From positions 1-14,298 of the forward strand of contig QMZM01000023.1 of the NCBI GenBank assembly GCA_003663175.1: DNA of 14,298 nucleotides. The letters run 5' to 3'. Under the pieces are notes generated by a model. It was given only the letters and a program-made list of their open reading frames with translations. It searched no databases and was not told where the DNA came from. Below, in pieces: positions 1-6,994 of the stretch; the first letter of the stretch is position 1, and each line of letters starts with the position of its first letter. The translations under genes and the position numbers were made by a program. The DNA comes from Candidatus Altarchaeales archaeon. GTDB lineage: Archaea; Altiarchaeota; Altiarchaeia; IMC4; QMZM01.

Positions 1-756
1 AACTGCATCGTTCCCAGTCAATGCATCTGCAACAAATATTCTCAGGTGTGGTTTATTGACCCTACATATCTTTTTCATTTCTTCCATTAAATTAAAATTT
101 GTTTGCATTCTTCCAGCGGTATCTGCAAGTACAACATCTATGTGTCTTGCCTTTGCGTGTTCAATTGCATCATATACAACTGCGGCAGCATCGGCACCCC
201 TCTGATGAGCTATCGTCCTAACTCCGAGATTCTTGCCATGCTTCTCTATCTGCTCTATTGCACCCGCCCTGAAGGTATCTGCCGCGGCAAACACAACACT
301 AAGGTTATTATCCATTAAAAATTTAGCGATCTTTGCAACGGTCGTTGTTTTTCCGGAGCCATTCACACCAAAGAATACGATCTTGAATGGCTTTTCAGAA
401 TTTTTTATCCTCTCTATAATATCAATTTCCTCATCCGGAGTCAGAACCTCTAATAGAATTTCCCTTAATGAATTCATGACAAATTCATGAATCTTGCCCC
501 TTTCAATTTCCTCATGTAGGAGTTTATTCCTCAGTCTCTCCAATATCCCTTCGGTTGTTTCTACGGCAACATCATTCTGAATCAAATCGAGTTGGAATTT
601 CCAGAGTATTTCTTCAATATCCTTCTCGGATAGTCTTATCTTACTTTTTATAATACTCTTGACCCTGGTCTCGGGAGAGAGGTCGAATTTCTTATCGATT
701 GTATTCTCGGTGCTATGGATAAATTCCTCAATTTTCTGTCTCAGAGAATTGAACAT
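1..756 (-). CDS. ftsY: Signal recognition particle receptor FtsY (3' part outside the window)
   Basis: SRP receptor GTPase that docks ribosome-SRP complexes at the cytoplasmic membrane. I translated 252 codons from the ATG at 756; the frame is open to the window edge, so the C-terminus is missing. Residues 1-110 form a charged helical N domain without the long acidic A domain of E. coli FtsY. The NG domain follows: P-loop GVNGSGKTT at 130-138, DTFRAGA at 160-166, DTAGR at 212-216, and DALTGND near 244-250. The TKxD guanine-specificity motif lies beyond the edge. DTFRAGA and the short N domain favour FtsY over SRP54/Ffh. The gene starts 10 nt after the prefoldin alpha stop, with GGGGT 5 nt ahead of the ATG, so it is probably co-transcribed with pfdA, a gene order common in euryarchaea. 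Confidence 0.95.
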   Translation of the reverse strand, partial: MFNSLRQKIEEFIHSTENTIDKKFDLSPETRVKSIIKSKIRLSEKDIEEILWKFQLDLIQNDVAVETTEGILERLRNKLLHEEIERGKIHEFVMNSLREILLEVLTPDEEIDIIERIKNSEKPFKIVFFGVNGSGKTTTVAKIAKFLMDNNLSVVFAAADTFRAGAIEQIEKHGKNLGVRTIAHQRGADAAAVVYDAIEHAKARHIDVVLADTAGRMQTNFNLMEEMKKICRVNKPHLRIFVADALTGNDAV

Positions 757-766
757 TTTTACCCCA

Positions 767-1228
767 TCACTTCTCTTTGTTTGCCAATTCTCTCTCAGTT
801 TGCAATTCTCTCATTATTTCTCTTGATCTGGAATCTAATTCAAGCAATTTTGTGTTTATCTGGGAGGCAATTCTCTGAAATTTCTGAATCGAATGTTCCA
901 ATTCCCTGTCTCTTCTCTCAAGAATCTCTATCGTCTCTTCAACACTCTTCTCCAGAGAGATGTTTGCACCAATATCAATTATTACACTCTTTATGTTCCG
1001 TAATTCACCAATTATATATGAGCCGGCACCAATGGGAATAAGCACCTCGGTTCCTCTTTTTTTAGCCTTAAGAGACATGAGTGCTTTCTTGGCTGTCCCT
1101 ATCTCCTCCCTCGAGCTCATTATCATCTGAACCCTCCTCACGACCTCCTCTGCCTGTCTTTTATAGTTCTCCGCATCAACCAAAATTCTCTGCAATTCCT
1201 CTTGCTTCTCCCTTATATTTGTTTCCAT
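767..1228 (-). CDS. pfdA: Prefoldin subunit alpha
   Basis: Subunit of the hexameric (two alpha, four beta) jellyfish-shaped chaperone that passes unfolded proteins to the thermosome. The 153-residue product has the alpha-subunit layout: an N-terminal coiled-coil helix (about residues 1-50), a central beta-hairpin region with the hallmark VLIPIGAGSY segment followed by IIDIGANISLEKS, and a long charged C-terminal coiled coil. Length fits the family (about 140-150). The frame is also open upstream at ATG 1246 and TTG 1249 just after a stop. I chose ATG 1228 because the protein then begins METNIREKQEEL, directly in the helix, as in known homologues; 1246 would add six unlikely residues (MICNGK). 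A good TATA box lies at 1263-1273. ftsY follows 10 nt downstream. Confidence 0.9.
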   Translation of the reverse strand: METNIREKQEELQRILVDAENYKRQAEEVVRRVQMIMSSREEIGTAKKALMSLKAKKRGTEVLIPIGAGSYIIGELRNIKSVIIDIGANISLEKSVEETIEILERRDRELEHSIQKFQRIASQINTKLLELDSRSREIMRELQTERELANKEK

Positions 1229-1262
1229 TTTTCCATTACATATCATCAATTATATATCATCA

Positions 1263-1273
1263 TATATTTTATA
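1263..1273 (-). promoter_or_regulatory. TATA box for pfdA-ftsY
   Basis: On the minus strand this reads TATAAAATATA, preceded by GCGAA, in the 67-nt gap between the rpiA stop and pfdA. Transcription starting about 25 nt downstream would begin near 1243, giving a very short leader before ATG 1228. This suggests pfdA-ftsY can be transcribed independently of rpiA. Assigned by eye from the archaeal consensus. Confidence 0.55.
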
Positions 1274-1316
1274 TTCGCATTATCTTAATACCTTAAATTA
1301 TAGAGGATTATTTCTA

Positions 1317-1997
1317 TTAAGTACTTCTATTGAGTACCTCCACATTATTTCCGCGACCAACTATAACGATATCTGGTTTTCTCTCCGAGAATATACCATT
1401 CTCCACAACACCATCAATATCATTAATCCTATGCTCCAATTCCTTAGGATTTATGTTATTGAATTTTGTGTCAAGTATAAAATTTCCAGAATCTGTTATA
1501 AAATTTTTTCTTAATCTTGGAATGCCGTTAATCTTCTTTAACTCCCGAGAGACAAATTTGACCTTCTCTCTATTGACCTCTATCGGAACTATGCAACTAT
1601 CGAGGCTATCAACCAACTTTGTATAATCTACAATCACGATAAACAAATCAGACATTTTTGCAACGATCTTCTCCATGGTATGGGCACCCCCACCACCCTT
1701 AATCAGATTAAATTTTCCATCTACATAATCTGCACCATCTATATCAATATCAATTCTCTTTACGGATTCTATTTTTAGGATTGGAATCTCAAGTTCTCTT
1801 GCAAGTTTTTCTGTTCTCCTAGATGTTGGAACTCCAATGATATTCAGAGCATTGTTCCCAATCATCCTTGCGATTTCCCTCACCGCATATTCTGCAGTTG
1901 AGCCCGTGCCCAAGCCAACTATCATTCCATTTTTGAGATATTCAACAGCCTTCAATGCTGCAGATTTCTTTGACAACTCTATAAATTTCGTATTCAT
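1317..1997 (-). CDS. rpiA: Ribose-5-phosphate isomerase A
   Basis: Interconverts ribose 5-phosphate and ribulose 5-phosphate in the cytoplasm; in archaea this mainly supplies ribose for nucleotides. The 226-residue length is normal for RpiA. Diagnostic motifs are GLGTGSTA at 28-35 (phosphate/substrate loop), DGAD at 87-90, and LIKGGGGAHTMEKIVA at 98-113. By alignment with the E. coli enzyme (D81, D84, K94, E103), the catalytic set is D87, D90, K100 and E109; all four are present with a constant offset of 6. The start ATG lies 15 nt after the stop of the upstream small gene. There is no Shine-Dalgarno sequence, but TTTATAAG lies about 24 nt upstream, so a leaderless transcript is plausible in addition to read-through from thrS. 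Confidence 0.96.
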   Translation of the reverse strand: MNTKFIELSKKSAALKAVEYLKNGMIVGLGTGSTAEYAVREIARMIGNNALNIIGVPTSRRTEKLARELEIPILKIESVKRIDIDIDGADYVDGKFNLIKGGGGAHTMEKIVAKMSDLFIVIVDYTKLVDSLDSCIVPIEVNREKVKFVSRELKKINGIPRLRKNFITDSGNFILDTKFNNINPKELEHRINDIDGVVENGIFSERKPDIVIVGRGNNVEVLNRST

Positions 1998-2012
1998 TTT
2001 TTAGTTAATAAT

Positions 2013-2297
2013 TTATCTTATAAATTCCATCTTGTTCCTTATTATATAGCCACATAACTTTAAGTCATTTTTCAAGTTTTTAACCGATTCCATCTTGCTT
2101 AGGGTTATTAGAATACTGTTTATCTGACCCTGGACATCTTCCCTGTTTAGACTATCCCACAGAAACAATCTCGCGTCATCAAAGCCTCGAAGCGATAGAA
2201 TTCTTGCAACCTCATCAAGAAAATGCTGACTGTATCTGACCCCGTTTATCCTATTGTCATTTCTTATCTTTTCAAGAAATTCAAATATATCATCCAT
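2013..2297 (-). CDS. Small conserved-looking protein of unknown function between thrS and rpiA
   Basis: A 94-residue product I do not recognise. The ATG at 2297 lies 1 nt after the thrS stop codon, so translation is probably coupled to thrS. The frame is open upstream to 2393, but that would overlap the conserved end of ThrRS by about 95 nt, so the short start is preferred. The sequence is charged, lacks membrane segments and cysteine clusters (one Cys), and looks all-helical: MDDIFEFLEKIRND, then a helix with HFLDEVARIL, then LFLWDSLNREDVQGQINSIL, then a basic tail ending in MEFIR. A role with tRNA or translation is only guilt by association. Its tight packing between two housekeeping genes argues that it is a real gene. 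Confidence 0.7.
   Translation of the reverse strand: MDDIFEFLEKIRNDNRINGVRYSQHFLDEVARILSLRGFDDARLFLWDSLNREDVQGQINSILITLSKMESVKNLKNDLKLCGYIIRNKMEFIR
2017..2024 (-). promoter_or_regulatory. Possible internal TATA box for rpiA
   Basis: The minus strand reads TTTATAAG within the last codons of the upstream small gene, centred about 24 nt from the rpiA ATG. That spacing would give a leaderless rpiA mRNA, which fits the missing ribosome binding site. It also encodes codons of the small gene, so chance is possible. Confidence 0.35.
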
Positions 2298-2298
2298 T

Positions 2299-4155
2299 TT
2301 ATCCAACAAATCTCGGTCTCTTTGAGACAAACCTGGACAGGGGTAATGGTTTGAATGGAAATTCCTTAATTGAATTTTTAATCTCATCCACAAGACAATC
2401 TACCGTCATTTCTATATGCTTTCCATCGCTTCTCCTTCTAACCGAAATCTTATTGCTCTTCAGTTCCTTCTCGCCAATGACAACAATATATGGAATCCAT
2501 TCCCTTTCCGCATCCCTGATCTTTCTACCAATCGATTCGTTTCTGTCATCTATATCAACCCTGATTCTATTAGATTCTATTACCTCCAAAATTTTCTCTG
2601 AAAATTTCATAAATTCATCAGAAACTGGTAAAATTCTAACCTGAGTTGGTGATAACCATAATGGCAACATCGGTTTCTTACCTTTCTGCTTATCGAGATA
2701 TGCCTTCTCAAGCAGCGCATAAACATTCCTGTCAATACTCCCAGAGATGCTTGCATGAAGCATTAATGGGAATTTTTCCCTTCCGTCTTCATCTACATAT
2801 GTAATCCCAAATCTCTCCGTATTCTCGATATCGATCTGAACAGTTGACAATGCTGAAGCCTTGTCGAGAGAATCGACAAAATTAAATTCGAATTTCATTA
2901 CGAAATAGAATGGTCTTTCGTCCCATATTTCAATCAGAACCGGCTTTCCAGCGATCTCAACTAATTTTGTTGCAAATTCCTTATTCTCTTCATAGAAATC
3001 TCTAACAAATCTTATTCCGATCTCATAATCTAATTCTAAGTCGTTCATCCATTTGATTGCCAATTTATATTGATTTAGAAATTCCTCCTTTGCTTGCTCC
3101 ATATCCCTCACCAGGGTATGCATATCCGGCATCGTGAATGCCCTTAATCTTCTCAAACCAACGAGTTCACCACTCTGTTCATATCTAAAGGAATAATGCG
3201 ACAACTCATAGAGCCTTAGAGGCAAATTTCTATACGAAATTACCATATCCCTCTTCATCAAATATTGACCAAAGCATGCGGCAAATCTAAGGAAATACTC
3301 CTTGTTGCCAGATTTTAGGATGTATTGTCTTGCTGGAAATCTATCCAAGTACTTAGATAATTGTGGGTGAGAGGTATCATACATAACCGGTGTTTCTACC
3401 TGCATTCCACCATAATCAGAAACTATATTAGAGACATGTTCCTCAAGAAGTCTCTTTATCAATGAACCCTTGGGATACCATCTCAAATTCCCCTGGTCTG
3501 ATCCAGGCTCGTAATCGGCAATTTCATGACTCCTCATCAATGACACATGTGCCGGCTCCTTATCCACGGCTCTAACCTTTGAAATCTCATAATCCGCAAA
3601 TTTCTTCAAATTTTTGAAATTATTAAATTCAAACTCAGATACTGGGATTAATTCACCATCAGTATTGAGAATATACCACTCTGATTTTAATTTCTTCTCC
3701 GCCCTTAAAGCCTTCGACTCTTTTTCCTTCTCAACACCTTCTGGAACTATACTCCTTGATAACTCAGAAAGTGGATGTCCCTTGCATTTTATCTCAAAAC
3801 TCTTATACCAACCAAATGGCGCCTTTATCGTTTTAAATTTATATTTCAATTTATCATATGTCTCATTTAATATTTCCATCGCAACTCTTGGCGATGCTAA
3901 AGAACTTGAGAGGTGCGCATATGGATAAAGTGCTATAGATTCTGCATTAACCCTCTTATAAGTGTCTATGATCTCATCAACCAACTGGTCAACAACCGTG
4001 TCCGGATTTTCCTCATCTATCTTCTCTGCCGCAATAAATACGACCAAGACATTCTCTGCATAACCTTCCCTCGCCCTTATCTCTTCGGCGTTCTTTATCG
4101 CCTTTTTTCTCGCCTTGAATCTTAGATAATCTGAGTGAATTAATAAGATTCTCAT
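2299..4155 (-). CDS. thrS: Threonyl-tRNA synthetase, archaeal type with N-terminal editing domain
   Basis: Charges tRNA-Thr with threonine and clears mischarged Ser-tRNA-Thr. The 618 residues give the archaeal architecture. Residues 1 to about 145 are the D-aminoacyl-tRNA-deacylase-like editing domain (start MRILLIHSDY, YPYAHLSS with H81, and APFGWYKSFEIKCKGHPLSE around 112-131). Residues about 200-500 are the class II catalytic core: motif 2 around FRYE (R324) and motif 3 GSIDR (R476). The zinc ligands expected for ThrRS are present as C294, H346 and H467. Residues about 500-600 are the anticodon-binding domain. Unlike many crenarchaea, which split editing and charging into two proteins, this is one complete chain. 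It is the first gene of a run with the small unknown gene and rpiA, and is divergent from cdc6. Confidence 0.97.
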   Translation of the reverse strand: MRILLIHSDYLRFKARKKAIKNAEEIRAREGYAENVLVVFIAAEKIDEENPDTVVDQLVDEIIDTYKRVNAESIALYPYAHLSSSLASPRVAMEILNETYDKLKYKFKTIKAPFGWYKSFEIKCKGHPLSELSRSIVPEGVEKEKESKALRAEKKLKSEWYILNTDGELIPVSEFEFNNFKNLKKFADYEISKVRAVDKEPAHVSLMRSHEIADYEPGSDQGNLRWYPKGSLIKRLLEEHVSNIVSDYGGMQVETPVMYDTSHPQLSKYLDRFPARQYILKSGNKEYFLRFAACFGQYLMKRDMVISYRNLPLRLYELSHYSFRYEQSGELVGLRRLRAFTMPDMHTLVRDMEQAKEEFLNQYKLAIKWMNDLELDYEIGIRFVRDFYEENKEFATKLVEIAGKPVLIEIWDERPFYFVMKFEFNFVDSLDKASALSTVQIDIENTERFGITYVDEDGREKFPLMLHASISGSIDRNVYALLEKAYLDKQKGKKPMLPLWLSPTQVRILPVSDEFMKFSEKILEVIESNRIRVDIDDRNESIGRKIRDAEREWIPYIVVIGEKELKSNKISVRRRSDGKHIEMTVDCLVDEIKNSIKEFPFKPLPLSRFVSKRPRFVG

Positions 4156-4198
4156 GGTAAAGAAATATGATTCAGATAAGAAAAATTCTCATCGTAGA

Positions 4199-4212
4199 TA
4201 TTAAATAATTAA
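4199..4212 (-). promoter_or_regulatory. Possible thrS promoter (AT-rich TATA-like element)
   Basis: The minus strand reads TTAATTATTTAATA, about 45-55 nt upstream of the thrS ATG. A start about 25 nt downstream would fall near 4178 and give a leader of about 23 nt without a clear Shine-Dalgarno motif. It is the only good TATA-like run close to the gene, but it is low in information in AT-rich DNA. Confidence 0.35.
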
Positions 4213-4287
4213 CCCCGCCCAACATGAACACCCAAATCCAAAATGGGGATGGATGACTGATATTGTGGAGTCCTCGTTTGGGGAGAG

Positions 4288-4305
4288 TTTATTCTGGTGA
4301 ATAGG
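4288..4305 (+). repeat. Hairpin 1 in the cdc6 upstream region
   Basis: Inverted repeat TTTATTC / GAATAGG around a TGGT loop: five Watson-Crick pairs plus two G-T pairs. It lies 8 nt before a second, stronger hairpin, so the two could be part of one folded RNA or of a protein-binding array. Confidence 0.4.
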
Positions 4306-4313
4306 AGGTTTGT

Positions 4314-4336
4314 CCCAACTCCGATTCAAAGTTGGG
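4314..4336 (+). repeat. Hairpin 2 followed by a T-run in the cdc6 upstream region
   Basis: Perfect 7-bp inverted repeat CCCAACT (4314-4320) and AGTTGGG (4330-4336) with a 9-nt loop, immediately followed by five T residues (4337-4341). On the plus strand this resembles an intrinsic terminator and would end an RNA starting further left, about 100 nt before cdc6. It could instead be an inverted protein-binding site in a replication origin. Confidence 0.45.
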
Positions 4337-4435
4337 TTTTTGGAGAGGTGTTATTAATAATGAAAAATCATTAATTTTCCATTTTGAATTTTTTTGCTTT
4401 TTAATCAATGATATTTTATTATTAATTCTAATTCT

Positions 4436-4442
4436 GAGGTGA
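4436..4442 (+). promoter_or_regulatory. Ribosome binding site of cdc6
   Basis: GAGGTGA, complementary to the archaeal 16S rRNA 3' end, lies just ahead of ATG 4445. Because it includes the alternative GTG at 4439, it argues for the ATG as the start, although the spacing is short. Confidence 0.5.
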
Positions 4443-4444
4443 AA

Positions 4445-5707
4445 ATGATCGATAGTTTGTTTGAGAGCGAATTGGGGGACAGAAGGATATTCAAGGATAT
4501 GTCCATATTATCTCCACACTATGTTCCGCCAGAACTTCCACATAGAGATAATGAAATAAGAGATGTGACGAGGATAATCGCCCCCGCACTTCGAGAAGAA
4601 AAGCCAAATAATCTCTTCATCTATGGAAAGACGGGAACTGGTAAGACATGTGTTGTTAAATATGTCATAAGAAAGCTTGAAGAATTTGTCAATAATCCCG
4701 AGAAAAACATAAAAAATGCGGTAGTTAAGGTTGTATATATGAACTGCAAGATTAGAAACACGAAGTATCAGGTATTGCTGAAGACACTTGAGGACAATGC
4801 ACTAAATGATCCCTCCCTTTCGAACACACCATTGGCAGATAGACCCGATAAGGGCCTAAAAGGGATGGACCCCGTTGATTTATATGAAAGATTATTTAGG
4901 GTTGTTCAGAGTAATGGCATAAATTTAATCATAATTCTAGATGAAATTGATCAGGTGAAGAAGGAATTGAACGATTTATTATATATCTTGCCGAGAATAA
5001 ATGATGAATTGAGTAGTGGAAGCGTATCGATTATAGGAATCTCGAATGATATGAGGGTCAAGAGAAGATTGGACCCGAGGAGCAGGAGCACACTCTGTGA
5101 GGAAGAGATAATATTCAGACCATATAATGCGGTTCAACTCATGACAATTCTGAGACAGAGAATAAAAGATGGATTTCAGCCAAATACTGTTAAAGAGGGC
5201 GCAGTTAGAAGGATTGCAGCATTTGCGGCCCAAGATGGTGATGCGAGATATGCCCTAAGACTACTTCAAAAGGCTGGTGAGATTGCAAGGAATGAAGGTA
5301 AGGATAAGGTGGATATCGAAGATGTTGGGAAGGCCAAGGACCTCGTTGAGAAGGACATAATGGCCGAAGCAATTAGCACATTGCCCGAACATCAGCAAAT
5401 CGTTATTTATTCCATAGCATCTCTCGCATCTCGTGGTGGGATGTATAAAAGATTGAGTGGAATTCACGATGGTGATTTATTTACTGGGGAGGTATATGAA
5501 GCCTATGAAAGAAATTGTAGACTTTTAAACACAGCCCCAAGGACAATGAGACGATTTTCGGAGTATCTAAATGAACTGGAGATGTTGGGCTTAATAACAA
5601 TGAGAATGTCTGGAAAGGGTCAAAGAGGAACAACTCGCTTCATAAGACTTGGTTATCCCCCAGAGGAGATCAAGCAAATTGTAAAGGGAAGTCTGGGATT
5701 GGAATAA
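4445..5707 (+). CDS. cdc6: Orc1/Cdc6-type DNA replication initiator ATPase
   Basis: AAA+ initiator that binds replication origins and helps load the MCM helicase. The 420-residue length is typical. From ATG 4445, the parts are: Walker A GKTGTGKT at about 61-68; Walker B IIILDEID with D166/E167; sensor 1 IIGISND at about 197-202; arginine-rich RRLDPRSRS near 208-215; sensor 2 GDARYALR with R268; and a C-terminal winged-helix domain at about 315-400 starting with EHQQIVIYSIASLA. An in-frame GTG at 4439 would add two residues, but it falls inside the ribosome binding site. No key motif is missing, so it should be an active ATPase. It stands alone on the plus strand, divergent from thrS and convergent with the GT4 gene 94 nt beyond its stop. 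The region upstream looks origin-like. Confidence 0.96.
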   Translation: MIDSLFESELGDRRIFKDMSILSPHYVPPELPHRDNEIRDVTRIIAPALREEKPNNLFIYGKTGTGKTCVVKYVIRKLEEFVNNPEKNIKNAVVKVVYMNCKIRNTKYQVLLKTLEDNALNDPSLSNTPLADRPDKGLKGMDPVDLYERLFRVVQSNGINLIIILDEIDQVKKELNDLLYILPRINDELSSGSVSIIGISNDMRVKRRLDPRSRSTLCEEEIIFRPYNAVQLMTILRQRIKDGFQPNTVKEGAVRRIAAFAAQDGDARYALRLLQKAGEIARNEGKDKVDIEDVGKAKDLVEKDIMAEAISTLPEHQQIVIYSIASLASRGGMYKRLSGIHDGDLFTGEVYEAYERNCRLLNTAPRTMRRFSEYLNELEMLGLITMRMSGKGQRGTTRFIRLGYPPEEIKQIVKGSLGLE

Positions 5708-5801
5708 TCTGTAGATGGAAATCTGATAAATCTGTAATCTGACCTCGCCACTTGTCCCACTAATGTGCTTACATAATGACCTTGTCAACTTTTCTAACTA
5801 A

Positions 5802-6911
5802 TTATCTTTTATCTTTAACCAAATCTTCATATATCTCCAATAATCGCTCAATTGTTCTATCAAGAGAATGTTCCTTCACATACTCTAATGCATTTTTTGA
5901 GAATTTCTCTCTGTTCTTGTATGCCATGTCGATCTTCCTTAACAGGTCTTTTGTATCTCCCTGTTGGTATAGATAGCCCGTCCTTCCGTGCTTTATTGTA
6001 TCCTTTAGTGCGAGGGCATTCGCACCAACAACTGGAACACCACAAGCCATCGCCTCCAAGGCAACCAAGCCTTGAGTCTCTGCAATTGATGGGAATATAA
6101 ATAAATCGAGAGAGGAATAGAATTGCAATAATTCCCTTCTTGAGAGAAATCCCAGGAATTTGACATTCTTCTTTCCCCTTGCAAGTTTCTTATAGTATTG
6201 AGTTGCGGGACCCTTGCCGGCAACTATTATTAATCCATCGAATTCATCGGCAATTCCTATTAAATCCTCTAAATGCTTCTCATAGCCAAATCTACCACAG
6301 AATCCAATTATTTTATCGGCCACAATATTATATTTCTTCTTAAATTCTTCTGGATTGGTGTATTTGAAAAAATCCAAGTCAATTCCATTTGAAAGTACAA
6401 TTATGTCCCTCTCAACACCCTTCTCAATAAGTCTCTTCTTGATTTGTTTTGATGGTGCGGTAACGACATCACATGAATTTAATAATTTCTTTTCCCAAAA
6501 ATTGTATAATTTCATTAATGTCTTTTTAATTGCAGGATTTCTTGTTATATAGTCAATATAATCATCGGCAGGAGTATGATATGTCAATATTCTTGGAAGT
6601 TTGAATATTCCAGATACATAGACCCCAGCCATCGCCATAGTAAACAAGCCATGGATATGCACAATATCCAAATTTCTTGACTTCTGGGTTATGCCCTTTG
6701 GAAATGCGATATTATAGCCCTTGTAGAATTTGAATTCTACCGACCTGAATGGAAACTCGTTCTTCTTTGGTTTATAACTGCTTTTCGGATAATATACATA
6801 GATGTTATGGTATTTCTCAAGTTTCTTTTTCCATGCAGCTATCGTATATGTAACACCATTCACCTGGGGAAAATATGTGTCCGTAAAGATTCCTATGTTT
6901 AATTTTTCCAT
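5802..6911 (-). CDS. GT4-family (GT-B fold) glycosyltransferase
   Basis: A 369-residue retaining glycosyltransferase, probably working on the cytoplasmic face of the membrane with a nucleotide-sugar donor. The N-terminal Rossmann domain begins NIGIFTDTYFPQVNGVTYTI (about 5-24), with IVHIHGLF at 83-90 and YHTPADDYIDY at 111-121. The C-terminal donor domain has LSNGIDLDFF (173-182), GFCGRFGYEKH (203-213) and the family E-x7-E motif from E278 to E286, within IAETQGLVALEAMACGVPVV. The NGV and YHTP segments resemble glycolipid-forming GT4 enzymes such as diacylglycerol glucosyltransferases and PimB-like mannosyltransferases, so a lipid acceptor is plausible but not shown. There is no membrane segment. 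It follows the radical SAM gene by 83 nt on the same strand, so it may be the last gene of the cluster or have its own promoter. Confidence 0.9.
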   Translation of the reverse strand: MEKLNIGIFTDTYFPQVNGVTYTIAAWKKKLEKYHNIYVYYPKSSYKPKKNEFPFRSVEFKFYKGYNIAFPKGITQKSRNLDIVHIHGLFTMAMAGVYVSGIFKLPRILTYHTPADDYIDYITRNPAIKKTLMKLYNFWEKKLLNSCDVVTAPSKQIKKRLIEKGVERDIIVLSNGIDLDFFKYTNPEEFKKKYNIVADKIIGFCGRFGYEKHLEDLIGIADEFDGLIIVAGKGPATQYYKKLARGKKNVKFLGFLSRRELLQFYSSLDLFIFPSIAETQGLVALEAMACGVPVVGANALALKDTIKHGRTGYLYQQGDTKDLLRKIDMAYKNREKFSKNALEYVKEHSLDRTIERLLEIYEDLVKDKR

Positions 6912-6994
6912 ATTATTAGAATTTATTATTTGGGTAATTAAAATGAAGTTAGAAGTGGAGGTTCTAATAGAGACGGCAGTAAGTAATCGGGTTG

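Larger units (their letters stand above)
4213..4438. other. Candidate replication origin or structured intergenic region upstream of cdc6
   Basis: The gene-free region between divergent thrS and cdc6 has two distinct halves. Positions 4231-4350 are about 46% GC by count and G-rich on the plus strand, with repeated GGGG/GGAG strings at 4267-4270, 4280-4287, 4304-4308 and 4342-4348. Positions 4351-4440 are only about 16% GC and contain short palindromes (TTATTAATAA at 4351-4360; AATGA/TCATT around AAAA at 4359-4372), as expected of a DNA unwinding element. Archaeal origins commonly sit next to cdc6 and combine G-string-containing origin recognition boxes with an AT-rich element. AAATGGGG and GTTTGGGG resemble the G-string end of such boxes, but the rest of the box consensus matches poorly, so the call is tentative. 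Confidence 0.4.

Noticed and set aside
1081..1296. Plus-strand frame rich in Ser and Pro opposite pfdA
   Set aside because: It is the antisense of a coiled-coil coding region; such Ser/Leu-rich shadows are usual opposite Glu/Arg-rich genes.
2013..2393. Longer 126-residue form of the small gene between thrS and rpiA
   Set aside because: Its first 32 codons overlap the conserved end of ThrRS in another frame; ATG 2297, 1 nt after the thrS stop, is the natural coupled start.
4240..4350. Possible tRNA in the G-rich region (TTCAA near 4325 looks like a T-loop)
   Set aside because: No 7-bp acceptor stem, D arm or anticodon arm can be fitted on either strand, and the perfect 7-bp hairpin uses the same bases.
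5706..5741. Four copies of AATCTG at 14-, 9- and 7-nt spacing after cdc6
   Set aside because: The copies are short and unevenly spaced in AT-rich DNA. I tried to read them as a C/D box RNA, but there is no proper C box (RTGATGA) at the right distance.
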